NCBI RefSeq assembly: GCF_946479715.1 | Contig: NZ_CAMLHF010000035.1 | Span: 1 to 33,205, forward strand | DNA: 33,205 nucleotides | Reading direction: 5' to 3' | Source of the DNA: an uncultured Pedobacter sp. | GTDB lineage: Bacteria; Bacteroidota; Bacteroidia; Sphingobacteriales; Sphingobacteriaceae | Shown: piece after piece, positions 23,894-30,971 of the stretch | Numbering within the stretch: position 1 is the first letter of the stretch | Layout: each line of letters starts with the position of its first letter | The notes under the pieces: generated by a model | What the model was told of the DNA's origin: nothing | Database searches by the model: none | What the model saw: only the letters and a program-made list of their open reading frames with translations | Program-made: the position numbers and the translations under genes

Positions 23894-23948
23894 ATACTGG
23901 TTTGGTGCCATTTTGTTCACTAAGTACAGATGGCATCAAACCATGTAT
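23894..23948 (+). terminator. Hairpin after the SusCD-lipoprotein unit
   Basis: GGTTTGGTGCCA (23899-23910) pairs with TGGCATCAAACC (23931-23942) with one G-U pair. A further 5 pairs around a one-base bulge extend the stem outward. The loop is 20 bases. It starts 20 bases after the lipoprotein stop codon. No T-tract follows, so termination may be weak or the hairpin may protect the 3' end of the mRNA. Confidence 0.55.
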
Positions 23949-24099
23949 TATCACTTAAATATCTGCCTCGGCATCATACTTCTCAAACTCTGATCTCGTT
24001 TATTTTGATAAAATAATAACATTTTACGATATTAGATTAATCATTTATCGAAAAAATTAGAACAAAATCGTTTAAAATTTATCAAAAACAGTACCTATT

Positions 24100-24996
24100 A
24101 TGAAAAAAATCGCCCTATTACTTTCCCTGTCGTGTGCCAGCTTTATTGGCTATGCACAAGACACCCCCGCTGCCGATACGACTAAAACCTGGACCATTCA
24201 CGGGGAGAATACTTTCTTAATCAATCAAAGCTCATTTTCAAATTGGGCTGCAGGAGGTGTAAATTCGATTGCAGGAAATCTCGTTTTTAACTACGACTTT
24301 AACTATAAAAAGAACAAATGGAGCTGGGATAATAAAGCAATCGCCGGATTTGGCCTGAGCAAGCAAGACGATATTGGCGTTCGTAAAAATGACGACAGGC
24401 TTATCCTGAACAGTTTACTTGGTTATAAAGCTTCCAAATATTGGATGTATACCTTTTATGCAAATTTCCAAACGCAATTTGCTAAAGGATATAGATATGA
24501 AGGAGACAAAAAAATAACCATTTCAGATTTATTTGCTCCAGCGTATCTAACTTTAGGACCTGGTTTCGCTTACAAACGCGATGATAATTTCAGAGTCAAC
24601 ATCTCTCCTTTTGCTTCTCGTTTCGTTTTTGTGAGGGACAGGGACTTAGCTGCGTCATTCGGAAATGACCCAATGAAAAGACTTCGTTATGAGTTTGGTG
24701 CTTCATTAGATGCGTATTACAAAATAAATCTTGTCGAAAATATCAGTTTAGAGAATATCCTGAAATTATACTCTAACTATCTGGACAAGCCACAAAACGT
24801 CTATACAGATTATACTGCCAACCTTTTCATGAAGGTAAATAAGTTTGTAACCGTAAACGCCGGTGTACAACTACTTTATGACGACAAGACGGGAATACCT
24901 GTTTTTGATGATAACGGAGCAAAGCTTGATGGTCCGGGCAAAAGAGCTTTACAGGTTAAACAGATTTTCGGAGCTGGCTTTACCTATAAGTTCTAG
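24100..24996 (+). CDS. DUF3078 outer-membrane protein
   Basis: This 298-residue protein has a signal peptide (MKKIALLLSLSCASFIGYAQ) and matches the Bacteroidota family DUF3078. Typical features are the early WTIHGENTFLINQSSFSNWAAGG segment, KKNKWSWDNKAIAGFG, a KNDDRLILNS stretch and amphipathic strands throughout that end in GAGFTYKF, with a terminal Phe as in outer-membrane beta-barrels. Its function is not known to me beyond being an outer-membrane protein. It lies 226 bases after the SusCD unit, with a hairpin between, and probably has its own promoter in the very A+T-rich stretch 24000-24099, although I could not place a clear box. A link to the sugar locus is possible but unsupported. 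Confidence 0.85.
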   Translation: MKKIALLLSLSCASFIGYAQDTPAADTTKTWTIHGENTFLINQSSFSNWAAGGVNSIAGNLVFNYDFNYKKNKWSWDNKAIAGFGLSKQDDIGVRKNDDRLILNSLLGYKASKYWMYTFYANFQTQFAKGYRYEGDKKITISDLFAPAYLTLGPGFAYKRDDNFRVNISPFASRFVFVRDRDLAASFGNDPMKRLRYEFGASLDAYYKINLVENISLENILKLYSNYLDKPQNVYTDYTANLFMKVNKFVTVNAGVQLLYDDKTGIPVFDDNGAKLDGPGKRALQVKQIFGAGFTYKF

Positions 24997-25003
24997 ATAC
25001 TTC

Positions 25004-25084
25004 TTCACACATTCTACACACATCCTTCACACCAAACCCACAAACAGGTACCTTTTTGTGAAGGATGTGTGTAGAATGTGTGAA
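25004..25084. repeat. Perfect 28-bp inverted repeat between convergent genes
   Basis: Positions 25004-25031 and 25057-25084 are exact reverse complements (28 bp each) around a 25-base loop. The arms are built of TTCACAC- and CTACACACATCC-like units (G+T-rich on one arm, A+C-rich on the other). It lies between the DUF3078 stop and the stop of the convergent efflux gene, so both transcripts would carry it. There is no T-tract on either side. It could be a bidirectional terminator or a mobile REP-like palindrome. Confidence 0.75.
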
Positions 25085-25109
25085 CTATGTGAGGACTTGG
25101 CATAAGCAA

Positions 25110-26705
25110 CTAGTAAGATATTGGAGCAGGTTGCTTTGATTTAAGATTGATAATCGTCCTGTTAATGTATGGAATTAATGCTATTATTAGGATTACAACA
25201 ATCAATAAACCACTTATAACGGTATAGTAATCTATTGCTGACCTCAATTGAGCCTGAGTTTCTATGGATCTGCCAAGCAATCCCTGAGCAATTTTAGCAG
25301 CCTGACTTGTAGAAACCCCCTTTACAACTAATCCTCTTTTATACGTCTCAAGTTTTTCAACCGCTACCGGATTTAAAGAAGTGATATGCTCCTGAAAACG
25401 GTTTATGTGATTGGTTTTATTGTAAAGCTGGTAAAAGTTAATCAAGGCGATACTACTGCAAAAACCTAAAAAGCGAAAAAACACACCAACGGCCGAGGCC
25501 GTACCACCCAAACGCTCAGGGACCGAAGAAACGGCAAAAACAATTACAGGAGTCATCAGCATCCCTGCTCCCATTCCCTGAACAATTAATGGAATAATAA
25601 AAGTTGAAGCATCTGCCTGCGTGTTAAAAAGGAAGATCATCCAGGTATGAAATATCAACAGCAAGCCGAAACCATACATCCAGATCAATCTCATAGGTCT
25701 TTTTAGGATTAAAAGTCTTGAAGAGATTAAAATGCTAATCGCTATTCCCACAATATTGGCGGCCATGATATAGGCGATATGAATTGGATCCATTCCTAAA
25801 ACAGTAGCAAAGTATAGATTTGTAATATTCAATGCACCACGAACAATATAAAGTACAAAGATTAAAAAAACCCCAACAATATAGTTTCGGTATTTAAATA
25901 CTTCCAGGTCCTGGCTGGGTCTTTTTAAATTGAGTTGTCTTAAAATATGGATGAGCAATAGTACCAATATTGCGCCGCAACTTCTAACTATGCGCTTATC
26001 CTGCAGCCAATAGTATTGTTGTCCATAGGCCAGCACATAGCCAATTAAACATAAGATTAGTGCATAGATCACAAAACTGGCCCAATCTACCTGATAAAGT
26101 GGAATCTTACGGTTTAAACGGACTGTATTCATGATAGACAGTAGCAAAATAGCACCGGGTAAATAACAAAATATGATGGCTTTATATAAGAAATTATAAT
26201 CGTAGGCATCTACAATTGGTGCGGTAAGCAGCATAGATATCGGACTTATACACAGCAGCATGCCATAGAAAATAGAATAACCGATTTCTCTTGCTCTTTC
26301 GCTCTGGATCCTGCTAAATATTAGCGTTATGCAGATACTTGTAGTACCACAATTCGCCATTCCCTGTATAAACCTGAATATAAAAAGCGTATGTAAATTA
26401 TGCGTGTTATAACAAATGTATGAAGTAACAATTTGCAATATAATACCTACAAGAAAATACTCTTTAGTAGCCAGGTACACAAAAAAACGCCTTTCTAAGG
26501 TAAAAAAACTGGCAACTGCAGCATAAAATATGATCATTGAATATTGAACATCAGCAGGTTCAATGCCATAATAACCGGCTGCAGCGTTTGGATTGGCCGT
26601 TGGCAAGCCAAAAAGCAGCAGACAGGGTAAAATAACAATGAATATAGTACCTCTGATCAACCATTCAGGAACCCAGCTTTTAAATACCGGTTTTATAGCG
26701 ATCAT
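25110..26705 (-). CDS. DHA2-type MFS drug efflux transporter (EmrB-like)
   Basis: This 531-residue membrane protein has about fourteen hydrophobic helices, as in the drug:proton antiporter DHA2 group of the major facilitator superfamily. It matches Bacteroidota MFS members that pair with an HlyD/EmrA adaptor. Visible features are FIFRFIQGMANCGTTSICITLIF in the fourth-helix region, IPLIVQGMGAGMLMTPVIVFAVSSVPE, and GTASAVGVFFRFLGFCSSIAL. It would move drugs or toxic compounds from the inner membrane into a periplasmic tunnel made by the next two proteins. Its start overlaps the adaptor's stop by 4 bases (ATGA), so translation is coupled. The substrate cannot be predicted. Confidence 0.88.
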   Translation of the reverse strand: MIAIKPVFKSWVPEWLIRGTIFIVILPCLLLFGLPTANPNAAAGYYGIEPADVQYSMIIFYAAVASFFTLERRFFVYLATKEYFLVGIILQIVTSYICYNTHNLHTLFIFRFIQGMANCGTTSICITLIFSRIQSERAREIGYSIFYGMLLCISPISMLLTAPIVDAYDYNFLYKAIIFCYLPGAILLLSIMNTVRLNRKIPLYQVDWASFVIYALILCLIGYVLAYGQQYYWLQDKRIVRSCGAILVLLLIHILRQLNLKRPSQDLEVFKYRNYIVGVFLIFVLYIVRGALNITNLYFATVLGMDPIHIAYIMAANIVGIAISILISSRLLILKRPMRLIWMYGFGLLLIFHTWMIFLFNTQADASTFIIPLIVQGMGAGMLMTPVIVFAVSSVPERLGGTASAVGVFFRFLGFCSSIALINFYQLYNKTNHINRFQEHITSLNPVAVEKLETYKRGLVVKGVSTSQAAKIAQGLLGRSIETQAQLRSAIDYYTVISGLLIVVILIIALIPYINRTIINLKSKQPAPISY

Positions 26706-27766
26706 TGGTTTTTTGCAATTATAACAATAGCATTCATACCGGCCCTTAGCTTATCGGTTATTTTCTTATCGTCGTCTAACTTAATTTTAACCGGGATACG
26801 CTGCACCACCTTTACAAAATTACCTGTAGAATTATCGGGCGGCAGTAAAGAGAACCTTGCCCCTGTTGCCGGAGATAAGGAAACAATCGTTCCCTGAAAC
26901 TCCTCACCCGGGTAAGCATCAGTTTCAATAACCGCATGGCCATTTAGTTTCATGGTCGAAATTTGAGTTTCCTTAAAATTGGCAATAACCCATTTACCCG
27001 CTTCCTGATCTACAATAAATGCCAGTGTTTGCCCTGCTTGAATCAGTTGCCCCTCCTGTATGGTTCGTCTACCCATCTTTCCATTGTAAGGGGCTGTAAT
27101 TACCGTGTAACCTACATCAAGTTTGTTTCTATCCAATAATGCTTCTCTACGCTTTATTTCAGCCAGATATACGTCCCTTTGAGATCTGATATCGTTAACT
27201 TTTGATGTCGAAGTTTCATACCCGTTTAGTGCCGATCTGTATTCAGCATTCGCTACGTCCAGAGCAGTCTTGCTATTTTCCAATTGTTGAAGCGTCGCAG
27301 ATTCTACTTTAAAAAGCTTTGAATAGCGATCATAATCCTGCTGTTGCTTTAAAAGTTTAGCTTTTGCAGAAGCGATCTGAGATTTCATAACGCTTGCTGC
27401 TTTAGTTGTGGTTACCTCATTGCTTTCCATTACTTTAATCTGAGCCTGTGCATTTAACAAAGCCGCTTCGGCTTCTTGCTGACCAAGTTTGTACTCACTA
27501 TTGTCGATAACAAGCAAGGTGTCGCCTTTCCTTACATCCTGATTTTCTTCGTATTTAATTGTTCTTATGTAGCCTGTTAATCTTGAAGTTATAGGGTTTA
27601 TATATTCTTCTACTTGGGCATCATTGGTTTCTTCATACTTATAAAGGTCCAGTAAGGAAATTGCTCCCCAGATCATTAAACCAAGAACAATAACGCCTGC
27701 AATCCAGGCCGTGATTTTGGTGATTAGCTGATCGGTACTTGTATAGTTTTTCTTTTTTGTTCGCAT
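26702..27766 (-). CDS. EmrA/HlyD-family periplasmic adaptor
   Basis: This 354-residue protein has an N-terminal membrane anchor (about residues 17-38, AWIAGVIVLGLMIWGAISLL), a first half-lipoyl domain (ITSRLTGYIRTIKYEENQDVRKGD), a long coiled-coil hairpin (about 85-205), a second half-lipoyl (LDVGYTVITAPYNGKMGRR) and a beta-barrel domain with the EmrA-type RFSLLPPDNSTGNFVKVVQR motif. It links the inner-membrane pump to the outer-membrane channel. It starts one base after the TolC-like gene's stop and overlaps the MFS gene by 4 bases, so the three form a tight efflux operon. Confidence 0.93.
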   Translation of the reverse strand: MRTKKKNYTSTDQLITKITAWIAGVIVLGLMIWGAISLLDLYKYEETNDAQVEEYINPITSRLTGYIRTIKYEENQDVRKGDTLLVIDNSEYKLGQQEAEAALLNAQAQIKVMESNEVTTTKAASVMKSQIASAKAKLLKQQQDYDRYSKLFKVESATLQQLENSKTALDVANAEYRSALNGYETSTSKVNDIRSQRDVYLAEIKRREALLDRNKLDVGYTVITAPYNGKMGRRTIQEGQLIQAGQTLAFIVDQEAGKWVIANFKETQISTMKLNGHAVIETDAYPGEEFQGTIVSLSPATGARFSLLPPDNSTGNFVKVVQRIPVKIKLDDDKKITDKLRAGMNAIVIIAKNQ

Positions 27767-27767
27767 T

Positions 27768-29093
27768 TTAAAGGTTGCCTATTGCTTTTTGTAATTGGAA
27801 ATATTGTAATTGCGCCGCTATCTGCGCTGCTGCAAGGTCAAATCTGGTTTGCAGCAATTGTGTATCAGCATCTAAAAGATCAGTTAGCAGTGATAACTGG
27901 TTAAAATAAGTGTTGTTAACGATCCTCAGGTTCTCTGTAGCCTGCTTTATATTCTGCTTGGCTACATCAATCCTTGTAATGGCCTCTTTGTATCTTAAAT
28001 AGGCTTCGTTTACTTCCTGTCTAACTTTATCTGTTGTTGCTTCATGTTCAACCTCTCGTCGTTGAAACGCTAGTTCAGCTGCCTTGGTTTTATGCTTGTT
28101 ATGGTAAAATGCTGAGATAGGGAAACTTGCTTTTACCCCACTTAACCCAATTCCATACATCGCTATGGAGTAAGGATAAAACTGAATTTGTGGATAGGAA
28201 TAGGTATAATTTGCAAACAGCCCCACTTTAAAAGATACGTTTGCTTTTACTTTTTTCAGTTCCAGCTTGTTCAATTCGGTTTCCCTTTCAGAGATCTTTA
28301 GCTCATAAGCGTGTGATATGGCCTCATCCAGATATTCAGGATAAGTTTTAATAGCTAAACTAGTATTGGTTAGTGAGTCGGGCAATATTTTAAAGTCATC
28401 CTGCTCACCAATAAGTATTGCCAGCTTTTGGTTGGCTATATTAATGTCGTTATCAATCTGTATTAGCGACATCTTTTGGCGCGACAACTTAAGTTCTGCT
28501 CTAAGCACATCGCTTTTTAAGATCACTCCATTTTTAAGGAGTTGTCTGATCTCTGCTAACTGTTTTTCCTGATCGTTCATATCCTTTAACAGTAAGTCTT
28601 TAAATACTTTACTTCTTTGCAGGTCAAGGTAATATGCAGCTGATTTTAATTTAATTTCGGAGGTGGTTAGGTTTAGCTGTTCCGCAGAAAGGTTCTTTTT
28701 TTCTTTCTCTTCTCTGATCTTCAGATTGGTTTTATTTCCGTTGTAAAGGTTAAGGTATGCGTTGCCACCAAAACTATACGAAGTATGAACTACTTCAAAT
28801 TGTGAAGGAGTATGAAACAGACCATTATCGTAAATGGGCATATTACTAACCCTTGCATACTCTCCTTCGGCCTCAATATCAGGTAGTCGCTCTGCTTTGG
28901 CATCTTTTATAGCTTCTTCAGATTCGCCGAGTTTCAGATGCTGCATCCTGATGGCTTTGCTATTTGTTTCTGCTTTATTCCAGACTTCTGTTAACGACAA
29001 CTGACTATCCGATGGTTCTTCTTGTGCTAACGTAGTGTTTGAAATGAGGATGGAGAGCAAGATAAGAGCATAATTTTTTTTATAGAAATACAT
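27768..29093 (-). CDS. TolC-family outer-membrane efflux channel
   Basis: This 441-residue protein starts with a signal peptide (MYFYKKNYALILLSILISNTTLAQ) and has the paired coiled-coil and strand organisation of outer-membrane efflux proteins. Recognisable parts are LSLTEVWNKAETNSKAIRMQ near the start, two long helical repeats (about 160-235 and 355-430), and a NTYFNQLSLLTDLLDADTQLLQTR block near the end. It forms the exit duct of the tripartite pump. I prefer the ATG at 29093 to the one at 29123 because it begins the signal peptide and because a perfect TAnnTTTG box lies between the two. The gene is divergent from an AraC regulator. Confidence 0.9.
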   Translation of the reverse strand: MYFYKKNYALILLSILISNTTLAQEEPSDSQLSLTEVWNKAETNSKAIRMQHLKLGESEEAIKDAKAERLPDIEAEGEYARVSNMPIYDNGLFHTPSQFEVVHTSYSFGGNAYLNLYNGNKTNLKIREEKEKKNLSAEQLNLTTSEIKLKSAAYYLDLQRSKVFKDLLLKDMNDQEKQLAEIRQLLKNGVILKSDVLRAELKLSRQKMSLIQIDNDINIANQKLAILIGEQDDFKILPDSLTNTSLAIKTYPEYLDEAISHAYELKISERETELNKLELKKVKANVSFKVGLFANYTYSYPQIQFYPYSIAMYGIGLSGVKASFPISAFYHNKHKTKAAELAFQRREVEHEATTDKVRQEVNEAYLRYKEAITRIDVAKQNIKQATENLRIVNNTYFNQLSLLTDLLDADTQLLQTRFDLAAAQIAAQLQYFQLQKAIGNL

Positions 29094-29110
29094 ATAATTT
29101 ATAGAATGCA

Positions 29111-29118
29111 CAAAGCTA
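29111..29118 (-). promoter_or_regulatory. -7 box of the efflux operon promoter
   Basis: On the minus strand TAGCTTTG exactly matches the Bacteroidota -7 consensus TAnnTTTG, 17 bases before the preferred start codon at 29093. No TTTG was found at the expected -33 position. The box lies in the 83-base gap shared with the divergent AraC gene. Confidence 0.45.
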
Positions 29119-29176
29119 GCCATATGATAAAGCTGTAATTTTATCTATATTGCCAATTATTTGTCCATTCCAGCCA

Positions 29177-29971
29177 ATGAATATTTTAAAAACTTCAGAA
29201 TATCTCAGTGCAATTGACTTAAATCCAGATAGTATATTCGTTTTACATGAAAAAATAGAGCGCAAGCTAACCGCCCATTCGCACACAAAAGGGCAATTAA
29301 CGTACGTTCAGGGCGGCGTAGCTTTCATACACATTAAAAACGTGAGCTATATTATTCCTGCCAGGCATTATGTGTGGGTGCCAGTTGGCTTAGCCCACTA
29401 TCTTGAAGTAAGGCATCAGGCCACCGTTATTAGAAACATCTATTTTTATGAACAGGGTGATGCCAATGAGCCGTTCTTTCAGCAATTGGGGATCTACCCT
29501 GTCAATAACCTTTTACTTGAAATGATCATCTTTACTGAGAAATGGAATGGTAATATTTCTGCGGAAAATGTGGTGCCTTTCCAATTCTTATCTTCTTTAA
29601 AGAACCTGCTTCCTCAGCTTGGCATAAAAGCATTCCCCATAGCCTTACCAACCACAAACAACGAACGGTTGATGCCTATTATAGCTTTTCTGGCAAGGCA
29701 TTATAATGAACAGCTTACGCTGGAAGATATGGCAAAAAGATTTGGTATGGCCGAAAGAACACTCTCCAGATTATTTCAATCTGTAATGAGTATCTCTTTT
29801 TTACAATATTTAAAACTGCTAAGGATGGTTAGGGCTATAGAAATGATTCTGCAAACCAGCAAATCAACCAGCGAAATTGCATACGCCACCGGATATAATA
29901 GCCTTGCGGCGTTTAGCAAAGCATTTTTTCAACTTACAAATATCCGCCCGTCCGATTTTGGAAAGCGCTAA
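29177..29971 (+). CDS. AraC-family transcriptional regulator
   Basis: This 264-residue protein has an N-terminal cupin-like sensing domain (LTAHSHTKGQLTYVQGGVAFIHI, and PARHYVWVPVGLAHYLEV), then a C-terminal AraC double helix-turn-helix (about residues 165-260). The latter contains LTLEDMAKRFGMAERTLSRLFQ and the TSEIAYATGYNSLAAFSKAFFQLTNIRPSDF signature. I chose the ATG at 29177 (MNILKTSEYL) over a TTG at 29150 that gives nine extra residues. It is transcribed away from the efflux operon across an 83-base gap and is its most likely regulator, perhaps responding to the exported compound. Despite the family name there is no evidence that it senses arabinose or controls the sugar locus. Confidence 0.92.
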   Translation: MNILKTSEYLSAIDLNPDSIFVLHEKIERKLTAHSHTKGQLTYVQGGVAFIHIKNVSYIIPARHYVWVPVGLAHYLEVRHQATVIRNIYFYEQGDANEPFFQQLGIYPVNNLLLEMIIFTEKWNGNISAENVVPFQFLSSLKNLLPQLGIKAFPIALPTTNNERLMPIIAFLARHYNEQLTLEDMAKRFGMAERTLSRLFQSVMSISFLQYLKLLRMVRAIEMILQTSKSTSEIAYATGYNSLAAFSKAFFQLTNIRPSDFGKR

Positions 29972-30001
29972 AATATTGGTCAGAAGGCTCTAAAAAAAAG
30001 A

Positions 30002-30034
30002 AAGCGGGAATAATCATACCGACCATTCCCGCTT
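30002..30034. terminator. Hairpin with T-tract on the minus strand
   Basis: AAGCGGGAAT (30002-30011) pairs perfectly with ATTCCCGCTT (30025-30034) around a 13-base loop. An A-rich run (29992-30003) precedes it, so on the minus strand the stem is followed by a T-tract, the form of an intrinsic terminator for leftward transcription. For the rightward AraC gene, which ends 30 bases before the hairpin, the downstream T content is weaker. It may work in both directions. Confidence 0.6.
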
Positions 30035-30112
30035 ATCTAAATTAACGCTCTCAGTATAAAGACGTATATTTAACAGTAATATTGTATTAGGTTAAAAAAA
30101 AATATTCATCCC

Positions 30113-30484
30113 ATGCCAGCAATCACAAGGAAGACTAAAATAGACGCTTCGGCTTTTTACGATACCGAAGAAAATCCTAAACAGCTTATTCACCTCCTTC
30201 ATCATCATATATGCAAAACAGGTGAACTGGAAAAATTGATTTTGGATTACGAATACGGTAAAGGCAAAATAGAAAACATCGGGATTCTAAAAGATACCCT
30301 TGTTAGTGATCATAACTTAAAAGGCAAATTTAAAGCAGAATATCAGATCAGCGAATTTTCGATGTGTGCCGCAATAGATTATACTGATGATCACGCTATG
30401 GATATCGATTTTGCCATTGATAAAGACACTAACGAGCTGATATTAACAGGCGAAACCCGATACGAAAGATCAGATGAGCTTTAA
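30113..30484 (+). CDS. Small hypothetical protein, unrecognised
   Basis: This is a 123-residue acidic protein with no signal peptide and no membrane segment, so it is probably cytosolic. I do not recognise its family. It contains a histidine-rich stretch (LIHLLHHHICKTGE, residues 25-38) in the N-terminal third and a run of acidic residues (YTDDHAMDIDFAIDKDTNEL) near the C-terminal end, followed by ILTGETRYERSDEL. The reading frame is intact, starts with ATG, and fills the space between a hairpin and the convergent DUF4268 gene, leaving 7 bases between the stop codons. These features support a real gene. The histidine cluster might bind a metal, but nothing else supports that. Confidence 0.65.
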   Translation: MPAITRKTKIDASAFYDTEENPKQLIHLLHHHICKTGELEKLILDYEYGKGKIENIGILKDTLVSDHNLKGKFKAEYQISEFSMCAAIDYTDDHAMDIDFAIDKDTNELILTGETRYERSDEL

Positions 30485-30491
30485 ATAAAGC

Positions 30492-30953
30492 TTACTTGAA
30501 TAACTCAAAACCATAACGCGCATCGTTCCAGAACTCATCCAGTGCTATAATACGAGGCTTAAAAAAGGAAATTAGCTTAGGCCAGTCTTCTTTATTAAAT
30601 ATGCTTACGCCGGGTAAAACGGTATATATCTTGCAAACTGTTTTGCCGTACTCATCTGTCGAATGTAGTTCCCACTGCCATTCTTCTCCTAAAACTCCGG
30701 TCAACAGTTTCTTGTATTCTTCAAACTGCTCAAATAATAGCTGTTGTATGGTTAAATCAGGATTAGAGATCTCTATCCCTATCCATGCCGACTTTTTATC
30801 AACCTGCATTTTAAATGCCAGATACTTGATGCCGGTCTTGTAGTTAATCCAGTTAATTCGTAACCCTTCAGCAGAAGGTTGCAATGCCATATACTGCCCA
30901 TATGCAGTCCAGAAAGCTTGCTTAATCTGCGTAGCCTGATCTTTTGAATACAA
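30492..30953 (-). CDS. DUF4268 domain protein
   Basis: This 153-residue protein matches DUF4268 over its whole length, with the family start MYSKDQATQIKQAFWTAYGQYM, a central strand-rich part (GIKYLAFKMQVDKKSAWIGIEI) and a FFKPRIIALDEFWNDARYGFELF end. The domain is of unknown role; longer proteins carry it fused to nuclease-like domains, and a restriction-endonuclease-like fold has been suggested. This is a stand-alone copy, which is common in this phylum. It starts 18 bases after the YfhO-family gene on the same strand and probably shares its transcript. It converges on the small hypothetical gene. Confidence 0.85.
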   Translation of the reverse strand: MYSKDQATQIKQAFWTAYGQYMALQPSAEGLRINWINYKTGIKYLAFKMQVDKKSAWIGIEISNPDLTIQQLLFEQFEEYKKLLTGVLGEEWQWELHSTDEYGKTVCKIYTVLPGVSIFNKEDWPKLISFFKPRIIALDEFWNDARYGFELFK

Positions 30954-30971
30954 TCTTTATAGTTTAATGGT

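Noticed and set aside
24863..25105. A plus-strand open frame spanning the 28-bp inverted repeat
   Set aside because: It overlaps the end of the DUF3078 gene in another frame and its C-terminal half is translated repeat sequence.
29177..29971. The AraC-family protein as the regulator of the arabinose locus
   Set aside because: It lies about 5 kb beyond the locus, next to a divergent efflux operon, and the sugar locus has its own LacI repressor with matching operators.
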